NCBI GenBank assembly: GCA_021776135.1 | Contig: JAJFGL010000008.1 | Coordinates: 36,596 to 100,595, forward strand | DNA length: 64,000 nt | DNA from: Kiloniellaceae bacterium | GTDB lineage: Bacteria > Pseudomonadota > Alphaproteobacteria > Kiloniellales > J153 | Reading direction: 5' to 3' | Part shown: positions 1-10,252 of the stretch, piece by piece | Position numbering within the stretch: position 1 is the stretch's first letter | Layout: the number at the start of each line of letters is the position of its first letter | Notes under the pieces: model-generated | What the model was told of the DNA's origin: nothing | The model's database searches: none | Seen by the model: only the letters and a program-made list of their open reading frames with translations | Translations under genes and position numbers: made by a program

Positions 1-1598
1 CGGGAAGGGTCGCTTTCGAAGCGCGAAAAGGACTGTGTGATATCGACTTCGTAGCCGGTCTCGGCGCCGAGTTCGTCGAGGCTCGCGCCCAGGCGGACGC
101 GCTCGGCCAGGGCCAAGGCGATCTCGCGTGCCTTTTCCGCGCGCCGGGCGTCCTGCCACAGTTTAACGACCTCGTCGCGCACCTCGCCGAGCGGGCGAAG
201 CTGAGACGATGTCACGCTGTTGACGTTCAGGATAAAGAAGTCGCCGCCGCTGGTTTCGGTCATGAGGCTGTCCTGGCCGGGCGCCGTTTCGAAGGCGACC
301 TCCAGGAAGCGCTCGGGCGGAAATCCTTCCACCGGCTTGCCCTGGCTGTCGTTACCATCGCGGCCGATAGCCGCGATGCGCCGCACCTCCAGGTTCAGGC
401 TTCCCGCCGCTTCGTTGAGCGAGGCGCCCGAGGCCAGTTCGTCATCGAGTTGGTTGGCGAGGGAAACCATGCTGTCGATGGCGCGCGACATGGCCATTTC
501 CTTGGTCAGCTCCTCGCGGACCTCTTCTAAATTGGCCTCCACGCCGGGCTGGATTTTCCGCACGCGCAGGATATGCCAGCCGAAACTGGTTTCGAAAGGC
601 GCGCCGATCCCGCCTTGCGCGAGATCGTAGGCGGCGCCGCTCAAGCCTTCCGGCAAGCTGTCGGGCTCTATGGCGCCCAGGTCCACGGGCGCTTCGCCGG
701 TCAGTTCCTGCGCGACCGTTTCGAAACTGGCGCCTTCGCTCAAGCGGTCCATGGCCGCTTTCGCGGCGTCTTCGTCGTCGAACACGATCTGGTCCACGTC
801 GCGCCGCTCAGGTGTCGCGAAATCGTTTCGCCGCGTCTCGAATTCCTGCTCCACGTCGGAGTCCGAGACCGAGACCTCGGCGGCCAGGTCTTCGGCGCGC
901 AGGTGAACATAGGCGATGGCCCGGTATTCCGGCGCCATGAATTCGTTGGAAAATTCCTGGTGAAAAGCCTGAAGCGCCGGTTCGTCGGGCGCCGGCAGAT
1001 CGACGATTGAAACGTTGGGCACCCGCAACATGCGTGCGGTCCGGGTTTCCTCCCGGTAGGAATAGAGCGTTTCCGCGAGCAGACGCGGCGCCGTACCGGA
1101 TTGGGAAACCGCGCCAACCAAATGCTGACGCTGGATATCGCGGCGCATGCCTTGGATAAACTCCTGCTCGCCTATATTCGCCCTTTGAAGCGTTTGAATG
1201 AAGCGGTTCCGGTCGAACTGGCCGGTGCTGTTCTTGAATTCCGGTTCTTCAGCGATTTGCCGCTTAATCAAATCGTCCGAAACGGCGATGCCAAGTTCCG
1301 CGATCTTCCGGTCGAACAAGGCGCCCCCCACCATCTGCTCGACCACGCGATCGACCACGCCAAGGGCCCGCGCTTGCTCGATATCGAAGCGGCTGCCCAG
1401 GCGGGCGCTGAGGCGGTTCACTTCGCGGGTCAGGTTCCTGGAGAACTCCCGCGGCCCGATCTCCAGATCGCCAACCGTCGCGATGGGGGCGTCGGGTTGG
1501 GTTGCCTGGAAGACATCGCCAATGCCCCAGACCGCGAAGCTGGCGATAAGAACGCCGAAAATGGCGAAAGTGACGATCTTAATGACGATTTTGCGCAT
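1..1598 (-). CDS. ppiD: PpiD/SurA-type periplasmic peptidyl-prolyl isomerase, partial (3' end outside window)
   Basis: The minus-strand frame is open from an ATG at 1598 to the window edge, about 532 codons. The ORF track misses it because no stop is seen. The protein begins with a short basic stretch and one membrane helix (about residues 4-28, IVIKIVTFAIFGVLIASF), followed by a SurA-N-like region. A parvulin rotamase domain lies near residues 262-360 (RRDVDQIVF ... FGWHILRV). This is the PpiD layout: an inner-membrane-anchored periplasmic foldase helping outer-membrane proteins fold. The family usually has about 620 residues, so roughly 100 are missing. It is divergent from tpiA across a 229-bp gap. 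The start has no strong ribosome site. Confidence 0.87.
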   Translation of the reverse strand, partial: MRKIVIKIVTFAIFGVLIASFAVWGIGDVFQATQPDAPIATVGDLEIGPREFSRNLTREVNRLSARLGSRFDIEQARALGVVDRVVEQMVGGALFDRKIAELGIAVSDDLIKRQIAEEPEFKNSTGQFDRNRFIQTLQRANIGEQEFIQGMRRDIQRQHLVGAVSQSGTAPRLLAETLYSYREETRTARMLRVPNVSIVDLPAPDEPALQAFHQEFSNEFMAPEYRAIAYVHLRAEDLAAEVSVSDSDVEQEFETRRNDFATPERRDVDQIVFDDEDAAKAAMDRLSEGASFETVAQELTGEAPVDLGAIEPDSLPEGLSGAAYDLAQGGIGAPFETSFGWHILRVRKIQPGVEANLEEVREELTKEMAMSRAIDSMVSLANQLDDELASGASLNEAAGSLNLEVRRIAAIGRDGNDSQGKPVEGFPPERFLEVAFETAPGQDSLMTETSGGDFFILNVNSVTSSQLRPLGEVRDEVVKLWQDARRAEKAREIALALAERVRLGASLDELGAETGYEVDITQSFSRFESDPS

Positions 1599-1827
1599 AT
1601 TTCCGTTTGAATCCGATTGTGCGGCAGGGTGGAATTCTTGCCTCGTAACGCTATATGGCGGCGGCGCGGCATCTTAGAAAGACCCTAGCCGCCCGGCAAC
1701 AAGGAAAGCCGCCCAGCAGCTGGGAAAAACAGGCTCCGCGTCCGGCGCTTGGCCCCGGCGTGCCAGCGTGTTAGTACCCGTTTCCGAAGCCAAAAGACAG
1801 GGTTTCAGGGTATTTTCGAGGTCTCCC

Positions 1828-2574
1828 ATGGCGCGTCAGCTTATCGCCGGCAACTGGAAAATGAACGGGTTATCCGGCCCCGGATCGGAACTGGCCAAGG
1901 ACCTGGCGGCGCGGGCCAAGGCCGGAACCCCGCCGGGGACCGAGCTGTTGGTGTGCCCGCCGGCCCCGCTTTTGTTTCAAGTCGCCGGGATTCTCAAGGG
2001 AACCGGCATTGCCTTGGGCGGCCAGGATTGCCATGGCGCGGCCAGCGGCGCCCATACCGGGGATATCAGCGCCGCCATGCTGGCCGATGCCGGCTGCGGC
2101 TATGTCCTCGCCGGCCACTCCGAACGGCGCGCCGATCACCATGAAAGCGATACCGCGGTCAAGGCCAAGGCGGCGGCGGCCCAGGCCGCCGGCCTGACCC
2201 CCATCGTCTGTGTCGGCGAAACGCAAGACCAGCGCCGGGCCGGCGCCGCCCTGGACGTGATCGAAGCCCAGGTCAGGGGTTCCGTGCCAGAAACTCCCGG
2301 TGCGGGCCTGGCGATCGCCTATGAGCCGGTTTGGGCCATAGGCACGGGCCTGACGGCCAAGCCCTCCGATGTCGGGGAGGTTCATGGCCATATCCGGGGC
2401 CTGTTGAAAACCCTGTTCGGGCCGGAGGCGGGGGCGGCGATCCGCATCCTCTACGGCGGTTCGGTCAAGCCCGCCAACGCGGCGGAACTCCTGGCGGTAG
2501 CGGACGTGGATGGCGCCCTGGTTGGGGGGGCGAGCCTGTCGGCGGACGATTTTTGGGCCATCGCGGCCAGATGA
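1828..2574 (+). CDS. tpiA: Triosephosphate isomerase
   Basis: Interconverts dihydroxyacetone phosphate and glyceraldehyde 3-phosphate in glycolysis, in the cytoplasm. The 248-residue protein has the full TIM-barrel signature: N9 and K11 in GNWKMN, the electrophile H97 in AGHSERR, the catalytic base E166 in AYEPVWAIGTG with its mobile loop, and the phosphate loop LYGGSVKP. The track ORF begins 20 codons upstream; MARQLIAGNWKMNG at 1828 is the family start. It is followed after 74 bp by secG, a linkage common in proteobacteria. Confidence 0.97.
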   Translation: MARQLIAGNWKMNGLSGPGSELAKDLAARAKAGTPPGTELLVCPPAPLLFQVAGILKGTGIALGGQDCHGAASGAHTGDISAAMLADAGCGYVLAGHSERRADHHESDTAVKAKAAAAQAAGLTPIVCVGETQDQRRAGAALDVIEAQVRGSVPETPGAGLAIAYEPVWAIGTGLTAKPSDVGEVHGHIRGLLKTLFGPEAGAAIRILYGGSVKPANAAELLAVADVDGALVGGASLSADDFWAIAAR

Positions 2575-2648
2575 TCCTGGTGTGTCCGGCGCCAAGGACC
2601 TACATAGCCACCCAGGGGCGGCCAAGACGATGAGGAAAGACGGCAACC

Positions 2649-2978
2649 ATGATTAACGTAGTACTCGCGATTCACCTCATGCTGGCGCTCGGCCTGATCG
2701 GGGTGGTCCTGCTTCAGCGGAGCGAAGGCGGCGGCCTGGGCATCGGCGGCGGCGGTGGCGGCGGTGGCGGCATGGGCGGTTTTCTGACCGGCCGCGGCAC
2801 GGCCAACCTCTTGACCCGCACGACGGCGGTTTTGGCCGCCTGCTTCATGGTGACCTCTATCGTGCTGAGCATCCTCGCCGGCCAGGGCCGCGAGCAGCGC
2901 TCCATCATCGACGATATTCCGACCATCGGCGCCCCCGCCGAAACGGAACCGAGCGGACCCAGCGTCCCGGTTCAATAA
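2649..2978 (+). CDS. secG: Protein translocase subunit SecG
   Basis: Small inner-membrane component of the SecYEG channel. The 109-residue protein has two hydrophobic helices (about residues 2-20 and 57-78) joined by a loop with LLQRSEGGG and a striking run of glycines (GIGGGGGGGGGMGG) before FLTGRGTANLLTRTT, the conserved SecG segment. The tail is acidic and proline-rich. AGGAAAG about 10 nt upstream supports the ATG at 2649. It sits between tpiA and pyrG, a frequent order in alphaproteobacteria. Confidence 0.95.
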   Translation: MINVVLAIHLMLALGLIGVVLLQRSEGGGLGIGGGGGGGGGMGGFLTGRGTANLLTRTTAVLAACFMVTSIVLSILAGQGREQRSIIDDIPTIGAPAETEPSGPSVPVQ

Positions 2979-3066
2979 AGCAGAAAATGGACGGCGTTTG
3001 CCGGTTGGAAATTTTTGCACCGACGGGGCAAAGGAGGCTTGCCCGAAGCGCCGCTTGTCACGATAG

Positions 3067-4701
<1,635 letters not shown>

Positions 4702-4772
4702 GCGCGGTCTCAAGCCGCCCGGCCCGGCCCGGAGCTTCACGCCCTGGCCGATAAAGGAAAGCAGGAAGGCCC

Positions 4773-5630
4773 ATGACCCAGACCCGCCACGTCAAGATCG
4801 GCCCGCTCACCCTGGGCAACGATTTGCCCTTTGTCTTGATCGCCGGGCCTTGCGCCCTGGAAAGCCGTGCCCATGCCCTGGAAATGGGACAGGCCCTTAG
4901 CGAAATGGCGGGCAAGCTCGGCATCGGCCTGATCTATAAGACTTCCTTCGACAAGGCCAACCGGACCAGCCTGAAATCGAAACGCGGTATCGGCCTGGAG
5001 AAGGCGCTGCCAATTCTGGCCGAGGTTCGCGAGACCTACGGTTGCCCGGTCCTGACCGACGTGCACACGGCGGAACACTGCGCGCGCGCCGCCGAGGCGG
5101 TGGACGTGTTGCAAATCCCGGCCTTCCTGTGCCGCCAGACCGATCTGCTGATTGCCGCCGCCGAGACCGGCAAGGCAATCAACGTCAAAAAGGGCCAGTT
5201 CCTGGCCCCCTGGGACATGAAAAACGTGGCCGACAAGATTTTAGAGTCAGGCAACCCCAACGTCCTGGTGTGCGAGCGCGGCACCAGTTTCGGCTACAAC
5301 ACCCTGGTCTCCGACATGCGCGCCCTGCCGATCCTCAAGGCGCAAACCGGCTGCCCGCTTGTGTTCGACGCCACCCATTCGGTGCAGCAGCCGGGCGGGC
5401 AGGGTGCGACCTCCGGCGGCCAGCGCGAATTCGTGCCGGTCCTGGCCCGCGCCGCCATATCGCTCGGCGTCGCGGCGGTCTTCATGGAAACCCACCAAGA
5501 CCCCGACAGCGCCCCCTCCGACGGCCCTAACATGGTACCTCTAAAGGATTTGCCGGCCCTGATCGAAACCCTCATGGCCTTCGATAAGCTGGCCAAGGAA
5601 CGTCCGGTCGAAATCGCCGCGTCTCCTTGA
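4773..5630 (+). CDS. kdsA: 3-deoxy-D-manno-octulosonate 8-phosphate synthase (KDO8P synthase)
   Basis: Condenses phosphoenolpyruvate with arabinose 5-phosphate to make KDO 8-phosphate for lipopolysaccharide inner core. The 285-residue protein carries IAGPCALES, KTSFDKANRTS, DVHTAEH and the long conserved THSVQQPGG...SGGQREFV block. Cysteine 27 in IAGPC is the metal ligand of the metal-dependent class, where the metal-independent class has asparagine. It closes the tpiA-secG-pyrG-kdsA group. In related genomes eno often follows directly; here about 4.8 kb of accessory DNA intervenes. Confidence 0.96.
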   Translation: MTQTRHVKIGPLTLGNDLPFVLIAGPCALESRAHALEMGQALSEMAGKLGIGLIYKTSFDKANRTSLKSKRGIGLEKALPILAEVRETYGCPVLTDVHTAEHCARAAEAVDVLQIPAFLCRQTDLLIAAAETGKAINVKKGQFLAPWDMKNVADKILESGNPNVLVCERGTSFGYNTLVSDMRALPILKAQTGCPLVFDATHSVQQPGGQGATSGGQREFVPVLARAAISLGVAAVFMETHQDPDSAPSDGPNMVPLKDLPALIETLMAFDKLAKERPVEIAASP

Positions 5631-5715
5631 GGAGCGGCGGCAAGACCGGCGTTTTTAACGGAACGCCTTGACCGGCCAACTTTTCGTGCCGCATCTCAGG
5701 CCAAAATGAGAACTA

Positions 5716-5729
5716 CTGATCTGAGTCAA
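5716..5729 (+). promoter_or_regulatory. FNR/FixK-like half-conserved palindrome upstream of ubiM
   Basis: CTGATctgaGTCAA matches the FNR/Anr/FixK consensus TTGAT-N4-ATCAA at 4 of 5 positions in each arm. Its centre lies 82 nt before the chosen ubiM ATG, a spacing that would suit a class II activator site with a 40-nt leader. Seen as a sequence match only. Confidence 0.35.
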
Positions 5730-5804
5730 TGAATCTGGACGAAATATAGCCGCAGCTTCGAATCCACGGGTTTGTCTATTAGGAATGTCAGTAAGGGGAT
5801 TGAC

Positions 5805-7013
5805 ATGAAAACAGCGGCGCGGATCGAGGATCAGGTGGAGAGCTACGATCTGATCGTCGTGGGCGCGGGGCCTGCGGGCTTGAGTTTTGTCCGGGCGCTG
5901 GAAGGATGTGGCCTCGACATCGCGGTGGTCGAGCAGCTACCGCGTGCGGTGCTCGCCGATCCACCAATCGACGGTCGAGATATAGCCCTCACTCACCGCT
6001 CCGAGGCGATCCTGCGCGGCCTCGGTATCTGGCCAAACATACCGGCGGAAGAAGTCTCTTTCATTCGCCACGCCAAGGTAATTAACGGCGGCTCTCCTTA
6101 TGCCTTGCATTTCGATCACCAGGAAACCGGTAAGGAATATCTTGGGGCTATTGTTGCGAACAATCTGATCCGCCGCGCCGCCTTTGCCGCGTTTCGGGAA
6201 ACCGCCGGGGCCACGTTGTTCGATGGGCACTCGGTGGTTGCGTCAGGCGCTAATGAAGACGTGGCCTGGGCGCACCTCGACGACGGCCGCCGCTTGCAGG
6301 CGCCGTTGCTGGTTGCCGCCGACAGCCGTTTCTCCGAAACCCGGCGGCGCTTCGGTATCGCGGCGCGAATGCGCGATTTTGGGCGAAGCTGCATTGTCTG
6401 TTGCATGGAACACGACGAGGGGCATGGCGGCACGGCCTTCGAATGCTTCCATTATGACCGCACACTAGCGATACTCCCGCTGGCTGGACGGCGAAGCTCC
6501 GTCGTCATCACCCTGCCTAGTAGTGACGCCGCGGAAGTGATGGCGATGAGCGAAGAGGCATTCAACCGGGATATAGCGGCCCGCTTCGCGCATCGTCTTG
6601 GCTCTATGCGCCTAGCGGGCGGACGTCACATCTACCCCTTGATCGCCGTCTATGCCGACCGCTTTTTCGGCCGCCGCTTCGCGTTGATCGGCGATGCCGC
6701 CGTGGGTATGCATCCGGTTACCGCACATGGCTTTAACCTTGGTTTGCGTAGCGCCGCCACCCTGGCCGGCGAAATCCGGAAGGCCCAGGCGAGTGGTGAC
6801 GATATTGGTGCGGACCGGGGGCTGCGGCGATACCATCATGCTCATGATCGTGTGGCGTGGCCAATCTACTTGGCCACCAACGTGCTGGTTGGCCTGTATA
6901 CCGACGACCGGTCACCGGCACGCTTTGCCCGGGATGCCCTGCTGCGTCTCGGCAATCTGCTACATCCGGCGCGCCATGCGATCATGCGGCAACTGACCGA
7001 CAAAGCCGCCTGA
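5805..7013 (+). CDS. ubiM: FAD-dependent hydroxylase of the UbiH/COQ6 family, UbiM-like
   Basis: Predicted O2-dependent flavoprotein that hydroxylates the ubiquinone ring. The 402-residue protein has an N-terminal FAD motif VVGAGPAGLSF, the GRDIALTHRS segment typical of ubiquinone hydroxylases, and the second FAD motif LIGDAAVGMHPVTAHGFNLGL, whose GMHPVTAHGFN form I associate with UbiM rather than UbiH or UbiF. The track uses TTG at 5772; ATG at 5805 is preferred because AAGGGG lies 6 nt upstream. It stands alone between kdsA and the arsenic genes, converging on the aquaporin remnant. The exact ring position hydroxylated cannot be read from sequence. Confidence 0.75.
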   Translation: MKTAARIEDQVESYDLIVVGAGPAGLSFVRALEGCGLDIAVVEQLPRAVLADPPIDGRDIALTHRSEAILRGLGIWPNIPAEEVSFIRHAKVINGGSPYALHFDHQETGKEYLGAIVANNLIRRAAFAAFRETAGATLFDGHSVVASGANEDVAWAHLDDGRRLQAPLLVAADSRFSETRRRFGIAARMRDFGRSCIVCCMEHDEGHGGTAFECFHYDRTLAILPLAGRRSSVVITLPSSDAAEVMAMSEEAFNRDIAARFAHRLGSMRLAGGRHIYPLIAVYADRFFGRRFALIGDAAVGMHPVTAHGFNLGLRSAATLAGEIRKAQASGDDIGADRGLRRYHHAHDRVAWPIYLATNVLVGLYTDDRSPARFARDALLRLGNLLHPARHAIMRQLTDKAA

Positions 7014-7022
7014 GGCTGGAAG

Positions 7023-7235
7023 TTATTCCGCCGGCTCGGGGGACTTGGTCGTTGTTTGCGTCACCCCAACGGGCGCCAGCAGCCAGGCGAAAAAGGCCGT
7101 CGCCACCAGGGCACCCAGGATCTGCGCGGCGATGAAGGCCGGGGCGTGTGCCGGGGCAATGCCGGAAAAGGTATCGGTGAAAGAGCGTGCGAGGGTGACC
7201 GCCGGGTTGGCCAAGGAACGCCCGGTTTCTATCGT
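7023..7235 (-). pseudogene. 3' remnant of an MIP-family aquaporin (AqpS-like)
   Basis: The minus strand just after the acr3 stop encodes PTIETGRSLANPAVTLARSFTDTFSGI and a following helix. This is the second NPA half-helix and last membrane segment of an aquaporin. The first half, including the first NPA motif and about 160 residues, is absent, and the frame reads straight back into the acr3 stop codon. The 63-residue track ORF is its only open part. Aquaporins of this type accompany ars genes in rhizobia, where they let arsenite out. A deletion that joined acr3 to the tail of aqpS explains what is seen. Confidence 0.8.
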
Positions 7236-7238
7236 CGG

Positions 7239-8321
7239 TTAGCTCGCCGGGAACCAGGCGCGGGTGCGGTTGGCGAAGGCCACGAGCGAAAGCATGACCG
7301 GTACCTCGACCAGGACACCGACCACGGTCGTCAAAGCCGCGCCGGAGTTGAGCCCGAACAGGCTGATGGCGACAGCGACGGCGAGTTCGAAGAAATTCGA
7401 TGTCCCGATCAGGGCGCAAGGCGCCGCGACGTTGAAGGGTATGCGCCAGGCCCAGGCGGCGGCGTAGGCGACGGCGAAAATGCCATAGGATTGGATAATC
7501 AGCGGCACCGCGATCAAGGCGATCAAGGTAGGGCGGTCGATAATGATCTGGCCCTGAAACCCGAACAGCAGCACCACCGTCGCCAGGAGCCCGAGGACCG
7601 AAACAGGCTTCAACGCGCCGGTAAAGCGCGCGACCGCCGCCTCGCTGCTCTCGCCGTGGCGGGCTTGGGCCACCAGCCGGTGCCGGGTCAAGGCACCGGC
7701 GGCCAGGGGGATCACCACATAAAGGCCGACGGAAAGCAGCAGAGTCTCCCAAGGGACGACAATATCCGTCACTCCCAGAAGCAGGGCGACAAGGGGGGCG
7801 AAGGCGAAGATCATGATGACATCGTTCACTGAAACCTGGACCAGGGTGTAGGTCGCGTCACCCCGGGTCAGCTGGCTCCAGACGAAAACCATGGCGGTGC
7901 AGGGCGCGGCGCCGAGCAGGATCAGGCCGGCGATATACTGCTGCGCATCGGCGGGGGCGATCAGGTCGGCGAAGATTACCTCGAAGAACAAGACCCCGAG
8001 CGCGGCCATGGTGAAGGGCTTGATGAGCCAATTGACCACGATGGTTACGACCAGACCCTTCGGCCGGTCACCTATGTGGCGCAGGCTGGCGAAATCGACG
8101 TTCACCATCATCGGGTAAACCATGGCCCAGATGAGGACGGCGACGACCAAGTTGACCGAGGCGTATTCGAGACTGGCGAGGACTTTGAACATACCCGGAG
8201 CCAGGTTTCCCAGGATCACGCCGGCGGCCATGCACAGCGCCACCCAAACCGATAGCCACTTCTCGAAGAAACCGATACCGGCGGGGGGCCGTGTGGATAT
8301 GGCGAGGGAATCGTTGGTCAT
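7239..8321 (-). CDS. acr3: Arsenite efflux transporter of the ACR3 family
   Basis: Inner-membrane exporter of arsenite (possibly antimonite). The 360-residue protein has about ten hydrophobic segments and the ACR3 hallmark cysteine in [13 protein letters not shown], plus [13 protein letters not shown] and the conserved [12 protein letters not shown] near the C terminus. It is third in the arsR-arsC-acr3 operon, 4 bp after arsC. The gene ends normally with RAWFPAS, but the next sequence is an aquaporin remnant, so the original operon was longer. Expression should follow ArsR derepression by arsenite. Confidence 0.95.
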   Translation of the reverse strand: MTNDSLAISTRPPAGIGFFEKWLSVWVALCMAAGVILGNLAPGMFKVLASLEYASVNLVVAVLIWAMVYPMMVNVDFASLRHIGDRPKGLVVTIVVNWLIKPFTMAALGVLFFEVIFADLIAPADAQQYIAGLILLGAAPCTAMVFVWSQLTRGDATYTLVQVSVNDVIMIFAFAPLVALLLGVTDIVVPWETLLLSVGLYVVIPLAAGALTRHRLVAQARHGESSEAAVARFTGALKPVSVLGLLATVVLLFGFQGQIIIDRPTLIALIAVPLIIQSYGIFAVAYAAAWAWRIPFNVAAPCALIGTSNFFELAVAVAISLFGLNSGAALTTVVGVLVEVPVMLSLVAFANRTRAWFPAS

Positions 8322-8325
8322 GGCG

Positions 8326-8841
8326 TCATCCTAAGGGATTTAAGGTAGAGGCGGGGACTTCGGCCTGGCCGATGCTGTCGAGGCGTGTTTTTAAATTGGG
8401 TACATCCAGGGGCAACTCGATGAATTTTTCGAGGCGCCCGAGCAGCACCCGGTAAGCCGCCTCGAAGGCGGCGGCCACGGCGGCTTCACCGCGCGCGGCG
8501 GCTGGGTCGGGCAGGCCCCAATGGGCGGTCATGGGAGTCCCGAACCACACCGGGCAGGTCTCGCTCGCGGCGCTGTCGCACAGGGTAAAAACAAAGTCGA
8601 AGGCGGGAGCATCCGGCCCGGAAAATTCGTCCCAGGATTTCGAGCGCAGGTCTCCGGTCTCGTAACCGAGCTTTGTAAGCAGAGCAAGCGCGCCAGGATG
8701 AACCTTGCCCTTGGGCTGACTGCCGGCGCTGAAGGCCCGGAACTTGCCCGCGCCGATCCGGTTCAGGATCGCCTCGGCCAGGATGCTGCGCGCCGAATTG
8801 CCGGTGCAGAGGAACAGCACGTTGCGGTATGTGGCGGTCAC
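8326..8841 (-). CDS. arsC: Arsenate reductase, low-molecular-weight phosphatase type
   Basis: Reduces arsenate to arsenite, the substrate of Acr3. The 171-residue protein begins with the phosphatase-like loop [10 protein letters not shown] (C12 to R18, CX5R) and continues with [13 protein letters not shown] and [17 protein letters not shown], which holds the cysteines used in the redox relay. DPAAARG is the general-acid region. It is about 30 residues longer at the C terminus than typical thioredoxin-coupled ArsC. Its ATG overlaps the arsR stop by 4 bp, implying translational coupling. Confidence 0.92.
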   Translation of the reverse strand: MTATYRNVLFLCTGNSARSILAEAILNRIGAGKFRAFSAGSQPKGKVHPGALALLTKLGYETGDLRSKSWDEFSGPDAPAFDFVFTLCDSAASETCPVWFGTPMTAHWGLPDPAAARGEAAVAAAFEAAYRVLLGRLEKFIELPLDVPNLKTRLDSIGQAEVPASTLNPLG

Positions 8842-9179
8842 GCTTCCGCGCTCTCATGGTGGCGCAGGTCGCCGATGCCCGCGCAGAGTTCCGGCTGCCC
8901 GTGGCAGCAATCCTCGGTCAGGAAGGACAACAACTGCCTCATGCCTTCCGCCTCCACCGCGTAGTAGACGTGACGCTGGACCCGCCGGGAGCGTAGCAGG
9001 CCGGCACGCTCCAAATGCGCCAAGTGAAACGACAGCGCCGAGGGCGCGGCTCCGATCCGGGCCGCGATCTCCCCGGCCGAAAGCCCGGAAGGGCCGTGCC
9101 TGACCAGCAGGCGGAACACCCGCAAACGGTGTTCCTGCGCCAGCGCCGAAAGGGCGGTTATGGCCGTGTTGTCATCCAT
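8838..9179 (-). CDS. arsR: ArsR/SmtB-family arsenite-responsive repressor
   Basis: Winged-helix repressor of 113 residues. The recognition helix region is IGAAPSALSFHLAHLERAGL and the wing is RSRRVQRHVYYAV. Three cysteines near the C terminus (C91, C92, C99 in CCHGQPELC) replace the ELCVCDL site of classical ArsR, resembling the C-terminal three-cysteine As(III) site of Acidithiobacillus-type ArsR. It is first in the operon. No Shine-Dalgarno precedes the ATG; the start codon lies inside a perfect palindrome, suggesting a leaderless message under autorepression. Confidence 0.93.
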   Translation of the reverse strand: MDDNTAITALSALAQEHRLRVFRLLVRHGPSGLSAGEIAARIGAAPSALSFHLAHLERAGLLRSRRVQRHVYYAVEAEGMRQLLSFLTEDCCHGQPELCAGIGDLRHHESAEA

Positions 9180-9214
9180 ATTTCAATAGTTCAACAATTA
9201 TTGAAATATGTCAA
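9178..9214 (-). promoter_or_regulatory. ArsR operator overlapping promoter and start codon
   Basis: ATATTTCAATA (9178-9188) and TATTGAAATAT (9199-9209) form a perfect 11-bp inverted repeat with a 10-bp spacer. One arm covers the arsR ATG. On the minus strand a consensus TTGACA (9209-9214) is followed after 17 bp by AACTAT, which would place the transcription start at or next to the A of the ATG. The repeat resembles ArsR/SmtB 12-2-12 type operators in base content. Promoter assignment is inference. Confidence 0.7.
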
Positions 9215-9253
9215 GACGTCTGGATACTTCCGCCAGGCTATCGAACTTCACTT

Positions 9254-9352
9254 GGCAGCTACGCCGTTGCGTCCTTCGACAGGCTCAGGATGAGGAAGAC
9301 TGTGTGTGGCATAAATATTTTCATCATCCTGAGCCTGTCGAAGGACGCAGAA
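9254..9352. repeat. Interspersed palindromic repeat, family R1 (copy 1)
   Basis: Arms TGCGTCCTTCGACAGGCTCAGGATGA (9268-9293) and its exact complement (9324-9349) enclose a 30-nt loop containing TGTGTGTGGCATAAA. A second, degenerate copy with the same flanks and loop lies at 63762-63870. The core CCTTCGACAGGCTCAGGATGA is a dispersed repeat seen in many environmental bacterial genomes. It sits between the divergent or convergent ends of arsR and the MBL gene. Confidence 0.85.
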
Positions 9353-9385
9353 TGCCAATCCAAGCCTTGTGCCCTTAGCCCCGGT

Positions 9386-10252
9386 TCAGTTGCCGCGCCG
9401 GTAGACCGTCAGGTTGCGATACATGCCCGCGACGTTGAGCTTTAACCATTTGCCGTAAGCGCCCCAGTCCTTGTAGGCCTCCATCTTGACCTCGGCCTGG
9501 ATCCGTTCGAGAGGAACGCCCGCTTGCATCCGGCTCAAGACTTCCGCGCGCAACTCTTCCACATAGCGGCGGTACGCCCCGGCGTCCGCGCGCTTGCCTA
9601 GCTTGCCGTGGCCGGGCGCCAGGATGTCGAAGTCCATGGCCTCCAGCCGCTTCAGGGACTCGATCCAATCCCCGAGGTAGGAATTGGGCATGTCTCGGTA
9701 GGGCAGCAGGCCGACGGTGACGAAATCGACCGCGTACACGGCCCGCTCGTCGGGAAAGAGCATGACGATGGAGTCGTCGGAATGGTTCTTGCCCAGGTAG
9801 CTCAGCTCCACCCGCTTGCCACCGAGCGCGATCGTCATGCGGTCGGCGAAGGTGATGTCGGGGATCGCTGTCGGCCGCCCCTCGCCGGCGATGTGCGCCA
9901 TGGCGTTGACGTGCGCCACGACCGTGGCGGTATCGGCGAAGACCTCGCCGCCGGCGATATGGTCGGCATGATTATGGCTGTAGATGAGGTACTTGACCGG
10001 CACGTCGAAACGCTTGGCCAATTCGCCTTTCAACCAGGTGGCGGCCTCGGAATTAATCGGGTCGGTCACGATAATACCCTCGGGCGTCACCAGGAAAACC
10101 GAGTAATGGAAGTTGTTCTGGAAGCGGTAGAGATCGCCGGCGATCTGCGTAATCGCGCGTTTCGGTTGGCTTTGGGCCAAGGCAAGGCCGGCGCCAAGTG
10201 TCATGACGGCGGCCAAGGCCGCAGCCAGAAACGGTCTTATCATTCTTTTCAT
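9386..10252 (-). CDS. Exported metallo-beta-lactamase-fold hydrolase
   Basis: Predicted secreted or periplasmic zinc hydrolase of 288 residues, substrate unknown. A signal peptide (MKRMIRPFLAAALAAVMTLGAGLALAQS) precedes the MBL domain with HNHADH (HxHxDH), a downstream GKNHSDDS histidine, YAVDFV and the final APGHG. The start at 10252 is preferred over 10264 because GGAGG lies 5 nt upstream and overlaps the longer start. The C-terminal helix region is unlike beta-lactamases. It resembles MBL proteins of the SoxH / quinoprotein-associated kind, but no partner gene is near. It is divergent from eno. Confidence 0.8.
   Translation of the reverse strand: MKRMIRPFLAAALAAVMTLGAGLALAQSQPKRAITQIAGDLYRFQNNFHYSVFLVTPEGIIVTDPINSEAATWLKGELAKRFDVPVKYLIYSHNHADHIAGGEVFADTATVVAHVNAMAHIAGEGRPTAIPDITFADRMTIALGGKRVELSYLGKNHSDDSIVMLFPDERAVYAVDFVTVGLLPYRDMPNSYLGDWIESLKRLEAMDFDILAPGHGKLGKRADAGAYRRYVEELRAEVLSRMQAGVPLERIQAEVKMEAYKDWGAYGKWLKLNVAGMYRNLTVYRRGN

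Noticed and set aside
1101-1610. Plus-strand ORFs of 136-169 residues across 220-1677
   Set aside because: They lie opposite the open ppiD frame, which has a membrane helix and parvulin domain.
2714-2926. 70-residue proline-rich minus-strand ORF opposite secG
   Set aside because: The proline run is simply the complement of the SecG glycine run; SecG has its own ribosome site and family motifs.
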